Positions 22,972 to 30,657 of a stretch of DNA of 30,657 nt are shown piece after piece (position 1 is the first letter of the stretch; each line of letters starts with the position of its first letter). A program made the position numbers and the translations under genes. The stretch spans positions 1-30,657 of the forward strand of contig JAYTWR010000002.1 of NCBI GenBank assembly GCA_043743335.1. The letters run 5' to 3'. The DNA is from UBA5216 sp043743335. Its GTDB lineage: Bacteria > Pseudomonadota > Gammaproteobacteria > Burkholderiales > SG8-41. The notes beneath the pieces were generated by a model that was not told where the DNA came from, made no database searches, and saw only the letters and a list, made by a program, of their open reading frames with translations.

Positions 22972-23106
22972 GGCTTCCGTGATTGTGCGAATGGAAGCTT
23001 GATGACACCATGAACGTATCGACACGCGGCATGAAAATAGTCCATAAAATGAAGGACATGGCAGGCATTCCCCCACCACTGCACGAGCATCACAAGGCAG
23101 TGAATT

Positions 23107-25650
23107 GTGCCGCTGAGTGCCGCGCGCCTCGTACAGCCCATGATGACTGACGGGGCACGTGCGGCGGCGGGTGTGGATACGACACCGGTCAACGCCGCTG
23201 GTGCTGAGCGTGCCAGTACCCGGCGGCGGCTCACGATTCAATATGAGATAGCGCGCATCTTGGCGGAAGCGCGCGATTTGCGTGACGCAACCCGCAGGCT
23301 GTTCACGACGATTTGCAGCCATGAAGGTTTCGTCGCCGCCTCGCTGTGGAGGGTCTCCAGCGATTCCGAGTTTTTACAGTACGTGGATATCTGGACGGAC
23401 GATGCGCCGTCGCTGGCGGGTTTTGTTGCCGATTCACTGACCTTGCGCATCGCGCCGAATACGGGACTTGCGGGACGTGCATGGGCCAGCGGGCGCCCGG
23501 TATGGATCGCCGATATACGGGCGGTGGCGGATTTGCCGCCGCCGGCGGTCAAGGCGGGCTTGCGTTCCGGCATGGCATTTCCCATCGCGATTCAAGGCGA
23601 AATCAAAGGCGTGATGGTGTTCTGGAGCTTTGCGCTGCGCGAGGAAGACGCCGAAATCTTGGATATGTTCCATGCGGTCGGCAATCAGATCGGTCAGTTC
23701 ATGGAGCGCCATATTCAGGCCGAACGGGCGCAACGTCTGTCGCGGGTACACACGGTGCTCAGCGGCATCAATGCCGCTATCGTACGCACCAGCGACCGTC
23801 AGCAACTGTTCGACGAAATTTGTCACATTGCCGTAGAGCACGGCAAATTTGGCATTAGCTGGATAGGCCGTTACGATGAGGCGACGCAGGATGTCACGCC
23901 CGTGGCCTGGGCGGGCTACGACGCCGATGCGCTGATTGGGTCCGACAGCGTGAGTGCGCGCGCCGATGCGCCGCGCGGGCAGTCGCTTATTGGACGCGCA
24001 GTGCGGTCGCAGCAGCCGGTGTACACCAATGATCTGACCGTGGAGGCGAGCGCCGGGGGCAAACGGCGGCTGGAGGCCGTACGCCGCGGTTATCGCTCGC
24101 TGCTGGTCATGCCGCTGCTGCACAACAAGCGAGTTATCGGCACAATGGCTTTGTTTGCTGCAGAGGCGGAGTTTTTTACGCCTGACGAAATACATCTGCT
24201 GACAGAACTCACCGGCAATATATCGTTTGCGTTGGAAAACCTGTCGCGCAAAGACGAACTTTATTATCTGGCGAACCGCGACGTACTGACCGGATTGGCC
24301 AATCGCGGATTGCTGATGGAATACGTGCAGCAGGCGATGTCACAGTCGGATCGCGACAAGCATATGGTTGGCATTGCTGTACTCAAGCTGGAAAACCTGC
24401 GCCTGATTAATGACAGCCTCGGGCACCATGTGGGTGATGCATTGCTGAAAATCGTGTCGGCGCGGATCAATGCCTGCATACGCAAGACGGACAATTTAGC
24501 CCGGCTGAGCGGCAGTGAATTCGCGCTGGTGTTGCCGTTAAAAGCCGATGCCACCGCCGTGTCGCAGGTCATAGACCGCTTGAACGCCCGCGTGTTCAAC
24601 CACAACAACGTCGTGGCCATGCTGCAAAAAGTGCTGGACGATATACGCCAGCCCATGACGCTGGAGAATTTGGAGTTGAATCTGACTTGTAGCATGGGCG
24701 TCAGTCTTTATCCGCAAGATGGTGGCGATGCGCCACTATTGCTGAAAAATGCCTCGGCGGCCTCTGCGCGCGCTCGCAAACTCGGCGGCAAGACGTTCCA
24801 GTTTTATACGGCTGAATTTAACCAGCATGTCGAAAAACGATTGGCGCTGCATGCGGCGTTGACCCGCGCCATCGAAAAAGATGAATTCCTGCTCTACTAC
24901 CAGCCCAAGCAGCATTTGCAGACCGGGGAATTATCCGGATGTGAAGGTTTGCTGCGCTGGAACGCAGCAGGCCGGGGCATCGTCTCACCCGGCGAATTCA
25001 TCCCGGTGTTGGAAGAAACAGGCCTCATCATTGACGTGGGACGCTGGGTGATGGAGCGCGCGGTCAGCGATTACCGCCAATGGCGCTTGGCCGGTGGGTG
25101 GCAGCCGCGCATTGCGGTGAATGTATCGCCACTGCAACTGGCGCAGAAAGAGTTTCCATCCGTTGTGGAACGCGTGCTCGCCGCAGACAAATCGGGTGTA
25201 GTGGGTTTGGAAATGGAAATCACCGAAAGCCTCATCATGCAGGATCTGGCGGTAAACATTCCCAAGCTGCGGGCGATACGTGACATGGGCGTCAGCATCA
25301 TCATCGATGACTTTGGCACCGGCTATTCGTCCCTGAGCTACCTTGCAAAATTGCCCGGTAACGTACTCAAAATCGACCAGTCATTCATACGCGATCTGGA
25401 GACCTCCGGTGAAATGGTCACCATCGTGGCCACCATTATTTTGCTGGCGCATTCACTCGGATTAAAGGTGATTGCCGAAGGGGTTGAGACCGAAGCGCAG
25501 AAATCCATGCTGCGCGAACTGAAATGCGACGAAATTCAGGGCTACCTGCTAGGACGACCCATGCCGCGCGAAAATCTGCACGGCTGGTGGCAAGATCTGC
25601 ATCAGACACGCGCCCAGCCGCTCGCCGGGCGTAGATATACGGTTACTTAA
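23107..25650 (+). CDS. GAF-GAF-GGDEF(degenerate)-EAL c-di-GMP phosphodiesterase
   Basis: An 847-residue soluble signalling protein. Two GAF domains (about 55-200 and 225-375) precede a GGDEF domain (about 385-570) and an EAL domain (about 580-835). The cyclase signature reads SGSEF at 468-472 instead of GGDEF, so diguanylate cyclase activity is probably lost. The EAL domain keeps catalytic residues: Glu613 (motif EGL), the Asn of VNVSPLQL, Glu in EITES, the Asp pair in IDDFGTGYSS, Lys and Asp in LKIDQSFI, and Glu in IAEGVET. It should therefore be an active c-di-GMP phosphodiesterase tuned by the GAF and GGDEF domains. The start is GTG 23107, with a weak AAGG upstream; ATG 23140 is an alternative. 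It follows the kinase-regulator pair in the same direction. Its last eight bases overlap the convergent Mth938-like gene. Confidence 0.93.
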   Translation: MPLSAARLVQPMMTDGARAAAGVDTTPVNAAGAERASTRRRLTIQYEIARILAEARDLRDATRRLFTTICSHEGFVAASLWRVSSDSEFLQYVDIWTDDAPSLAGFVADSLTLRIAPNTGLAGRAWASGRPVWIADIRAVADLPPPAVKAGLRSGMAFPIAIQGEIKGVMVFWSFALREEDAEILDMFHAVGNQIGQFMERHIQAERAQRLSRVHTVLSGINAAIVRTSDRQQLFDEICHIAVEHGKFGISWIGRYDEATQDVTPVAWAGYDADALIGSDSVSARADAPRGQSLIGRAVRSQQPVYTNDLTVEASAGGKRRLEAVRRGYRSLLVMPLLHNKRVIGTMALFAAEAEFFTPDEIHLLTELTGNISFALENLSRKDELYYLANRDVLTGLANRGLLMEYVQQAMSQSDRDKHMVGIAVLKLENLRLINDSLGHHVGDALLKIVSARINACIRKTDNLARLSGSEFALVLPLKADATAVSQVIDRLNARVFNHNNVVAMLQKVLDDIRQPMTLENLELNLTCSMGVSLYPQDGGDAPLLLKNASAASARARKLGGKTFQFYTAEFNQHVEKRLALHAALTRAIEKDEFLLYYQPKQHLQTGELSGCEGLLRWNAAGRGIVSPGEFIPVLEETGLIIDVGRWVMERAVSDYRQWRLAGGWQPRIAVNVSPLQLAQKEFPSVVERVLAADKSGVVGLEMEITESLIMQDLAVNIPKLRAIRDMGVSIIIDDFGTGYSSLSYLAKLPGNVLKIDQSFIRDLETSGEMVTIVATIILLAHSLGLKVIAEGVETEAQKSMLRELKCDEIQGYLLGRPMPRENLHGWWQDLHQTRAQPLAGRRYTVT

Positions 25651-26014
25651 CCAATACAGCGGCAATGACCGCGCGGTTTTCGGCCAGCAAGATGTTGTAG
25701 GTGCGGCACGCGGCGGGCGTGGCCATCATTTCAACGCCGATTTGTGCATGGGCGAAATCGCGTAACAGCACCGGCGCCAGAAAGCGTTGCGTGGCACCGG
25801 TACCCAAAATCACGATTTCTGGCTTCAGCGTCAGCAGAAACTGCAGTTGCTCCGCCCGCAGTTCATCAAACGTGCCGGTGTGCCAGCGCTCATGGATCGC
25901 GCCGGGTGTGACAACCATGGCTTGGTTGTAACGCTGATGGTTCACCGCGACATACCCGTCGCCGTGGCCGGTAAAGTGATTTTGCGCCCCATCTGATGCG
26001 AGATGGAGTTTCAT
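25643..26014 (-). CDS. Mth938-like domain (DUF498) protein
   Basis: A 123-residue protein of the Mth938/DUF498 family, related to the mitochondrial complex I assembly factor NDUFAF3. Bacterial members have no established biochemical role. Visible features are AVNHQRYNQAMVVTPGAIHERW near residue 25, then ILGTGATQRFLAP near 70, and GVEMMATPAACRTYNILLAENRAVIAAVL to the end. These form the expected alpha/beta fold. The start ATG at 26012-26014 has GGAA just upstream. Its 3' end overlaps the convergent GGDEF-EAL gene by eight bases. It is divergent from the alaC-hom-thrC operon. The family assignment is confident, and the function is unknown. Confidence 0.88.
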   Translation of the reverse strand: MKLHLASDGAQNHFTGHGDGYVAVNHQRYNQAMVVTPGAIHERWHTGTFDELRAEQLQFLLTLKPEIVILGTGATQRFLAPVLLRDFAHAQIGVEMMATPAACRTYNILLAENRAVIAAVLVK

Positions 26015-26037
26015 AAGTGTTCCATAAGTTTTTGATT

Positions 26038-26071
26038 TGCTTGAATTTCCTTGCTCGGATAAAATTATACG
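26038..26071 (+). promoter_or_regulatory. Probable promoter of the alaC-hom-thrC operon
   Basis: Two overlapping sigma-70 readings are possible: TTGCTT (26038) with TAAAAT (26061) at 17 bp, or TTGAAT (26042) with TTATAC (26066) at 18 bp. Either would start transcription near 26078, giving a leader of about 80 nt that contains the inverted repeat below. Confidence 0.6.
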
Positions 26072-26073
26072 CC

Positions 26074-26111
26074 CGGTGAATCGCCTGAGCGATTTAACCT
26101 CATTTCACCGG
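26074..26111 (+). promoter_or_regulatory. Inverted repeat in the alaC operon leader
   Basis: CCGGTGAA at 26074-26081 pairs with TTCACCGG at 26104-26111. Inside the loop TCGC-CTGA-GCGA forms a smaller hairpin. The element sits at the expected transcription start and could be a repressor operator or an RNA leader structure. No T-run follows, so it is not a terminator. No leader peptide rich in Thr or Ile codons was found. Confidence 0.5.
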
Positions 26112-26155
26112 ATTTGGTTCTCTCTCATTCACACTTATTCAATTAAAGCCCGCGT

Positions 26156-27340
26156 ATGGAAGAGTTTCCTCGCATCAAACGACTGCCACCTTATGTTTTC
26201 AACGTGACCGGCGAGCTCAAACTCGCGGCACGACGGCGCGGCGAAGACGTCATCGATTTCAGCATGGGCAATCCGGATGGCCCGACGCCTCGGCATATCG
26301 TCGACAAACTGGTTGAATCCATACAGCGTCCCGATACGCATGGCTATTCGGTGTCCAAAGGCATACACCGGTTACGCAAAGCGATTTGTAACTGGTATCA
26401 ATCCCGCTACAACGTTGAGTTGGATCCGGATTCCGAAGCTATCGTCACCATCGGCTCCAAGGAAGGCATTGCGCATCTCGCGTTGGCCACGTTGGAACGG
26501 GGTGACGTGGTGCTGGTGCCGAACCCAAGTTACCCGATTCATATTTATGGTCCGGTGATCGCCGGTGCTGATATTCGGCACGTACCGATGAATCCCAATG
26601 TCGATTTTTTCGACGAACTGGAAAAAGGCATACGCGACGGCTACCCCAAGCCGAAAATGTTGATCGTCAACTTTCCGAGTAACCCGACCACGCAATGTGT
26701 CGATCTGGCCTTTTTCGAGCGGCTAATCGCCATTGCGCGCGAACACAATATCTACGTGGTGCACGATCTGGCCTACGCTGACATCGTGTTCGACGGATAC
26801 AAAGCGCCGTCCATACTCGAAGTGCCGGGGGCGAAAGAAGTCGCGGTGGAATTTTTCACCATGTCCAAGAGCTACAACATGGCGGGCTGGCGGGTGGGCT
26901 ATATGGTGGGAAACCGCGAGCTGGTCTCCGCGCTGGGCCGCATGAAGAGCTATCACGATTACGGTACTTTTACGCCGATTCAAGTAGCGTCTATTATCGC
27001 CTTGGAAGGCCCGCAGGAATGCGTGGAAGAGGTGCGCCAAACGTATCAGAATCGTCGCGATGTATTGTGCGCCGGCCTGCATCAAGCCGGGTGGATGGTG
27101 GATATCCCCAAAGCCACCATGTATGTGTGGGCGCCGATACCCGACTACTACAAAAAAATGGGCTCGCTGGAGTTTTCCAAAAAGCTGCTGTCAGATGCCA
27201 AGATCGCGGTCGCGCCGGGTACCGGCTTCGGCCATTATGGCGACGGCCACGTGCGTTTTGCGATGATTGAAAACGAAGCGCGCACGCGGCAAGCCGTACG
27301 CGGCATCAAGGAAATGTTCCGCAAGGACGGTCTGCTATGA
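26156..27340 (+). CDS. alaC: AlaC-type class I aminotransferase (PLP-dependent)
   Basis: This 394-residue pyridoxal-phosphate aminotransferase resembles AlaC, which makes alanine from pyruvate and glutamate. Relatives include aspartate and LL-diaminopimelate aminotransferases. The N-terminus EEFPRIKRLPPYVFNVTGELK is typical of AlaC. The cofactor lysine is Lys238 in SKSYNMAGWRVGY. The NPSYPIH, NFPSNPTTQ and HDLAYADIVFDGY segments line the active site, and Arg near the C-terminus (GHVRFAMIENEAR) should bind the substrate carboxylate. No strong Shine-Dalgarno sequence precedes the ATG. Its stop overlaps the hom start in an ATGA, so the two are translationally coupled. Its place before hom and thrC suggests that it supplies amino-acid biosynthesis. 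The exact substrate pair is inferred from family. Confidence 0.92.
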   Translation: MEEFPRIKRLPPYVFNVTGELKLAARRRGEDVIDFSMGNPDGPTPRHIVDKLVESIQRPDTHGYSVSKGIHRLRKAICNWYQSRYNVELDPDSEAIVTIGSKEGIAHLALATLERGDVVLVPNPSYPIHIYGPVIAGADIRHVPMNPNVDFFDELEKGIRDGYPKPKMLIVNFPSNPTTQCVDLAFFERLIAIAREHNIYVVHDLAYADIVFDGYKAPSILEVPGAKEVAVEFFTMSKSYNMAGWRVGYMVGNRELVSALGRMKSYHDYGTFTPIQVASIIALEGPQECVEEVRQTYQNRRDVLCAGLHQAGWMVDIPKATMYVWAPIPDYYKKMGSLEFSKKLLSDAKIAVAPGTGFGHYGDGHVRFAMIENEARTRQAVRGIKEMFRKDGLL

Positions 27341-28650
27341 AACCCATTAATGTAGGCCTGCTCGGTATCGGCACGGTTGGCGGCGGCACGTTTAACGTGC
27401 TCTCGCGTAACGGTGAAGAAATATCGCGTCGTGCAGGCCGGGCTATTGCGATTGCGGTGGTCGCTGACAAGGATTTGAAGCGCGCCAACGAAATCGTGAA
27501 TGGCCGCGCCAAAGTTATTGATGATGCCTACGCGGTGGTGAATGATCCGGCGATAGACATTGTGGTCGAGTTAATCGGCGGCACTGGAATCGCCAAGGAA
27601 TTGATTTTAAAGGCAATTTCCAATAAAAAGCATGTCGTCACGGCGAACAAAGCCTTGCTCGCCAAGCACGGCAATGAGATTTTTGCCGCTGCGCAAAAGC
27701 AAAGTGTGGTGGTGGCATTCGAAGCGGCCGTGGCCGGAGGCGTGCCGATCATCAAATCGCTGCGCGAAGGGTTGGCGGCCAACCGTATTGAATGGATCGC
27801 CGGCATTATTAACGGCACCTCGAATTTTATTTTGTCCGAAATGCGTGAAAAGGGCGCAAGCTTCGACGACGTGTTGAAGCAGGCGCAACAGTTAGGCTAC
27901 GCCGAAGCTGACCCCACCTTCGATATCGAAGGCATCGACGCCGCACACAAGCTCACTATTATGGCGGCCATTGGCTTTGGCATCCCCATGCAGTTTGAGG
28001 CGGCCTACACGGAAGGTATTTCCAAACTCACGCGCGAAGACATTCAATACGCCGAAGAACTTGGCTACCGCATCAAGCTCTTAGGCATTACCAAGCGCAA
28101 GGCGAACGGCATTGAGCTGCGGGTGCATCCGACCCTGATACCCGCCAAGCGGTTGATCGCCAATGTTGAAGGCGTGATGAATGCAATTCTGGTCAAGGGT
28201 GACGCCGTGGGCCAAACCATGTTCTACGGCGCGGGTGCCGGTGCCGAACCCACGGCCTCGGCCGTGGTGGCCGATTTGATCGATGTCGCCCGCACCATGA
28301 CGGCAGATCCCGAGCACCGTGTGCCGCATCTGGCGTTTCAGCCTGACCGTCTGTCCGACATCGCTATCTTGCCGATGGGCGAAGTCGAGACATCCTACTA
28401 TTTGCGTCTGCGCGTGCAAGACAAACCCGGCGTGCTGGCGGACATCACACGCATTCTTGCCGACTTGGGAATTTCCATAGACGCCATGGTGCAAAAAGAG
28501 CCGCGCGAAGGCGAAGCGCAGGCGGACATTATTATGCTGACGCACCGCACGGTCGAAAAGCACGTCAATGCGGCCATTGCCAAGGTTGAAGCACTGCCGG
28601 TGGTCACCGGCAAGGTGACGCGCATACGGCTGGAAGAGTTAGATCGCTAG
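27337..28650 (+). CDS. hom: Homoserine dehydrogenase
   Basis: Homoserine dehydrogenase reduces aspartate semialdehyde to homoserine with NAD(P)H, the branch point to threonine and methionine. The 437-residue single-function enzyme has the Rossmann nucleotide loop GLLGIGTVGGGTF near residues 7-19. The catalytic-domain signature AFEAAVAGGVPIIKSLREGL, NGTSNFIL and EADPTFDIEGIDAAHK follow. A C-terminal ACT domain (about 352-430, YYLRLRVQDKPGVLADI) is typical of threonine-inhibited forms. It overlaps alaC by four bases, and its TAG shares one base with the thrC GTG. It carries several ATA isoleucine codons, in keeping with the genes before it. Confidence 0.97.
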   Translation: MKPINVGLLGIGTVGGGTFNVLSRNGEEISRRAGRAIAIAVVADKDLKRANEIVNGRAKVIDDAYAVVNDPAIDIVVELIGGTGIAKELILKAISNKKHVVTANKALLAKHGNEIFAAAQKQSVVVAFEAAVAGGVPIIKSLREGLAANRIEWIAGIINGTSNFILSEMREKGASFDDVLKQAQQLGYAEADPTFDIEGIDAAHKLTIMAAIGFGIPMQFEAAYTEGISKLTREDIQYAEELGYRIKLLGITKRKANGIELRVHPTLIPAKRLIANVEGVMNAILVKGDAVGQTMFYGAGAGAEPTASAVVADLIDVARTMTADPEHRVPHLAFQPDRLSDIAILPMGEVETSYYLRLRVQDKPGVLADITRILADLGISIDAMVQKEPREGEAQADIIMLTHRTVEKHVNAAIAKVEALPVVTGKVTRIRLEELDR

Positions 28651-30062
28651 TGCGCTACATCAGCACCCGTGGCGGTATGGCGCCGCGCACGTTTTGCGAA
28701 ATTCTGCTCGAAGGCCTTGCCACCGATGGCGGCCTGGCGTTGCCGGAATCGTATCCGCGTTACAGCGCCGCTGACCTCGCGCGGCTGCGCAAGCTGAATT
28801 ATCGCGATCTGGCGTTCGATGTGCTGTCGCACTTTATTGACGATATGCCTGCGCCCGATCTCCAGCGGCTGATTGATAAAACCTACACCGCCGCAGTGTT
28901 CGGCACTGAAGATATTACGCCACTGAAAACGCTGGCACCGGGCCTGCATTTGCTGCAATTGTCGAATGGGCCTACGCTGGCGTTCAAAGACGTGGCGATG
29001 CAATTGCTCGGCAATTTATTTGAGTACGTATTGGCGCGCAATAATGGTGAGTTGAATATTCTTGGCGCTACGTCAGGCGATACCGGTTCCGCCGCGGAAT
29101 ACGCCCTGCGCGGCAAGCGCGGTGTGCGGGTGTTTATGCTGTCGCCGCACGGCAAGATGAGCCGTTTTCAGGCCGCGCAAATGTATTCGCTGACCGATCC
29201 CAATATTTTTAACATCGCGGTGAAGGGCGTGTTTGATGACTGTCAGGATATCGTCAAGCAGGTGTCGAATGACGAGTCCTTCAAGAGCCGCTATCACATC
29301 GGCACGGTGAATTCGATCAACTGGGCGCGGCTGTTGGCGCAGGTGGTTTACTACTTTGCGGGCTACTTTCAGGCCACAAAGTCGAACACTGAGCGGGTGA
29401 GTTTTGCGGTGCCTTCGGGCAATTTTGGCAATGTCTGCGCCGGCCATGTGGCCAGGATGATGGGTTTGCCGATTGCGCATCTGGTGGTGGCCACCAATGA
29501 GAACGATGTGCTGGACGAGTTCTTTCGCACCGGCCGCTACCGGGTTCGGGCCAGCAGCGAAACCTATGAGACCAGCAGCCCGTCGATGGACATCAGCAAG
29601 GCCAGCAATTTCGAGCGCTTTGTGTTCGATCTGCTGGGCCGAGATGGGGCGCGGGTGGCCGATTTGTTCGGCCCCGGGCTGGCCCGTGACGGCGGTTTTC
29701 AGCTCACGCCTGAAGAATTTGCGCGGCTGGCCGGCTTTGGTTTTGTCTCGGGCAAAAGCAGCCACGCCGACCGGCTGGCCACCATTCGCAGCAGCTGGGC
29801 CGATCACCACGACATGATCGACACCCACACCGCCGACGGCCTGAAAGTGGCGCGTGAGCACTTGCAAGCCGGCGTGCCCATGATCGTGCTGGAGACCGCC
29901 TTGCCGGCCAAGTTTGCCGCCGCGATTGAAGAGGCCCTGGGCCGCGCCCCCTTGCGCCCGGCCGCACTCGACGGCATCGAGGCCCTGCCCAAGCGCTACA
30001 CGGTGATGCCGGTGGACGTTGACCGGGTCAAGGCCTACATCCGCCAGCATTGCGTTGATTGA
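28650..30062 (+). CDS. thrC: Threonine synthase
   Basis: Threonine synthase converts O-phosphohomoserine to threonine with pyridoxal phosphate. The 470-residue product starts at GTG 28650, whose first base is the last base of the hom stop, and reads MRYISTRGGMAPRTFCEILLEGLATDGGLALPE. The cofactor Lys113 lies in LAFKDVAMQ. SGDTGSAAEYAL binds phosphate, and PSGNFGNVCAGHVARMMGLP is a later diagnostic block. The protein appears full-length and intact. Base composition changes within it: GC was 71 of 120 at 28741-28860 and 66 of 120 at 29221-29340, against 85 of 120 at 29881-30000. The C-terminal third thus looks like DNA from a more GC-rich source, although the reading frame is unbroken. thrB is not in view. 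Confidence 0.97.
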   Translation: MRYISTRGGMAPRTFCEILLEGLATDGGLALPESYPRYSAADLARLRKLNYRDLAFDVLSHFIDDMPAPDLQRLIDKTYTAAVFGTEDITPLKTLAPGLHLLQLSNGPTLAFKDVAMQLLGNLFEYVLARNNGELNILGATSGDTGSAAEYALRGKRGVRVFMLSPHGKMSRFQAAQMYSLTDPNIFNIAVKGVFDDCQDIVKQVSNDESFKSRYHIGTVNSINWARLLAQVVYYFAGYFQATKSNTERVSFAVPSGNFGNVCAGHVARMMGLPIAHLVVATNENDVLDEFFRTGRYRVRASSETYETSSPSMDISKASNFERFVFDLLGRDGARVADLFGPGLARDGGFQLTPEEFARLAGFGFVSGKSSHADRLATIRSSWADHHDMIDTHTADGLKVAREHLQAGVPMIVLETALPAKFAAAIEEALGRAPLRPAALDGIEALPKRYTVMPVDVDRVKAYIRQHCVD

Positions 30063-30064
30063 GC

Positions 30065-30657
30065 ATGGCTGGCGATCAGGTGGGTGGCGCTGAAGACGCT
30101 GGCGCGGATGAAGGCGGCCAGGCCGCAGGGCGCTCAGGCATGAAAGTGGTCGGCTTCTGCGGCCCGTCCGGGGTGGGCAAGACCACGCTGATCGAGCAGC
30201 TGATTGCCGCGCTGATCGCCGAGGGCCAGCGGGTGTCGGTGATCAAGCATGCGCACAAGCGTTTCGACATCGACCACCCGGGCAAAGACTCCTGGCGGCA
30301 CCGGCAGGCCGGCGCGGGCGAGGTGATGATCGCCTCGGGCCAGCGCCAGGCTTTGCTGCGCGAATATGCCGAAGAAGGCCAGCCCAGCGTGCACGCCCTG
30401 ATCGCCCAGATGGCCGATTGCGACTGGCTGCTGGTCGAAGGCTTCAAGCACGCTGACATCGCGAAGGTGGAGGTTTGGCGCGCCGCGTTGGGCCAAGCCC
30501 CCGGCTACCCAGACGATCCCTTCGTGGTGGCGGTGGCTTGCGATACGCCTGCAGGGTTGCCGGTGGCCACCGCGCTGCCGGTGATCGACATGACCGACAC
30601 GTCCGCGCTGGCCGGCTACCTGATGACCCAGGCCCAGCGCTTTGTTTACCGGGCACC
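30065..30657 (+). CDS. mobB: MobB, molybdopterin-guanine dinucleotide biosynthesis adapter protein (C-terminus cut by window edge)
   Basis: MobB is a P-loop GTP-binding protein that assists MobA in making the guanine dinucleotide form of the molybdenum cofactor. The P-loop is GPSGVGKTT in MKVVGFCGPSGVGKTTLIEQL. It is followed by VSVIKHAHKRFDIDHPGKDSWRHRQAGA and LLVEGFKHADIAKVEV, all family hallmarks. The ATG at 30065, two bases after the thrC stop, adds 25 Gly/Ala/Asp-rich residues. The canonical N-terminus starts at ATG 30140, which may be the true start. The frame is still open at 30657. Its GC content (84 of 120 at 30061-30180) matches the end of thrC, not the rest of the window. Molybdenum-cofactor genes after hom-thrC are a familiar Burkholderiales arrangement. 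Confidence 0.93.
   Translation, partial: MAGDQVGGAEDAGADEGGQAAGRSGMKVVGFCGPSGVGKTTLIEQLIAALIAEGQRVSVIKHAHKRFDIDHPGKDSWRHRQAGAGEVMIASGQRQALLREYAEEGQPSVHALIAQMADCDWLLVEGFKHADIAKVEVWRAALGQAPGYPDDPFVVAVACDTPAGLPVATALPVIDMTDTSALAGYLMTQAQRFVYRA

Noticed and set aside
22900..23000. Possible c-di-GMP (GEMM) riboswitch before the GGDEF-EAL gene
   Set aside because: A GGGTA/TACCC hairpin is present, but the conserved GEMM core elements (such as GGCAAACC and GACGCAAAGCC) are absent.
24501..24525. Active diguanylate cyclase in the GGDEF-EAL protein
   Set aside because: The signature is SGSEF, lacking residues needed for catalysis.
26072..26155. Threonine/isoleucine attenuator with leader peptide
   Set aside because: There is no short frame with a Thr/Ile codon run and no terminator hairpin with a T-run before alaC.

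Overview
The window looks like chromosomal DNA of a betaproteobacterium, probably Burkholderiales or a close relative. The evidence is two tripartite-tricarboxylate (Bug/TctC-type) binding proteins, a lexA-imuA-imuB SOS cassette, a DksA with a full Cys4 zinc finger, the gene order rimP-nusA-infB-rbfA...truB-rpsO-pnp, and an alaC-hom-thrC-mobB string. The encoded proteins resemble betaproteobacterial family members throughout. I ran no database search, so this placement rests on recognising families and gene order.

Layout. (1) 1-1.9 kb: the N-terminal part of a Bug binding protein (minus strand), divergent from a phytanoyl-CoA dioxygenase-like gene. (2) 1.9-5.1 kb, minus strand: lexA, then imuA and imuB, with a good LexA box in front of lexA. 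The usual third partner, dnaE2, is not next to imuB. (3) 5.2-10.8 kb: a promoter and a leader ending in an intrinsic terminator-like hairpin, then rimP, nusA, infB and rbfA. (4) 10.8-13.3 kb: a second Bug protein and a convergent amidohydrolase, which separate rbfA from truB. (5) 13.7-17.4 kb: truB, rpsO and pnp, closed by a bidirectional terminator shared with dksA. (6) 17.4-18.3 kb: dksA (minus) divergent from tRNA-Arg(UCU) and tRNA-His(GUG). (7) 18.4-25.7 kb: a histone-deacetylase-like hydrolase, a MASE1-PAS-PAS-PAS sensor kinase, its NarL-type regulator, and a GAF-GAF-GGDEF-EAL protein with a degenerate GGDEF but an apparently intact EAL. (8) 25.6-30.7 kb: a small Mth938-like protein (minus), then a tightly coupled alaC-hom-thrC operon and a truncated mobB.

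How the genes work together. Block 3 plus block 5 is the classic transcription-elongation, translation-initiation and RNA-decay operon. Block 2 is an SOS mutagenesis module. Block 7 holds a phosphorelay next to a c-di-GMP phosphodiesterase. Block 8 feeds amino-acid biosynthesis (alanine/glutamate transamination, then homoserine and threonine) and leads into molybdenum-cofactor genes.

Three observations stand out beyond ordinary annotation. First, a short AT-rich motif (core AACTATTTGTTTTT and variants) recurs mostly between genes. Copies bracket both the Bug/amidohydrolase block that splits rbfA from truB and the deacetylase-like gene. Second, base composition shifts abruptly inside thrC near 29.4 kb, from about 55-59% to about 70% GC in stretches I counted by hand. 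This suggests a recombination junction or an assembly chimera. Third, rimP carries a seven-unit 12-bp tandem repeat coding a Gly-Lys-rich insertion, and its leader carries a separate 10-bp tandem repeat and a terminator hairpin. I found no CRISPR array, insertion sequence, prophage or clear multi-gene defence system.
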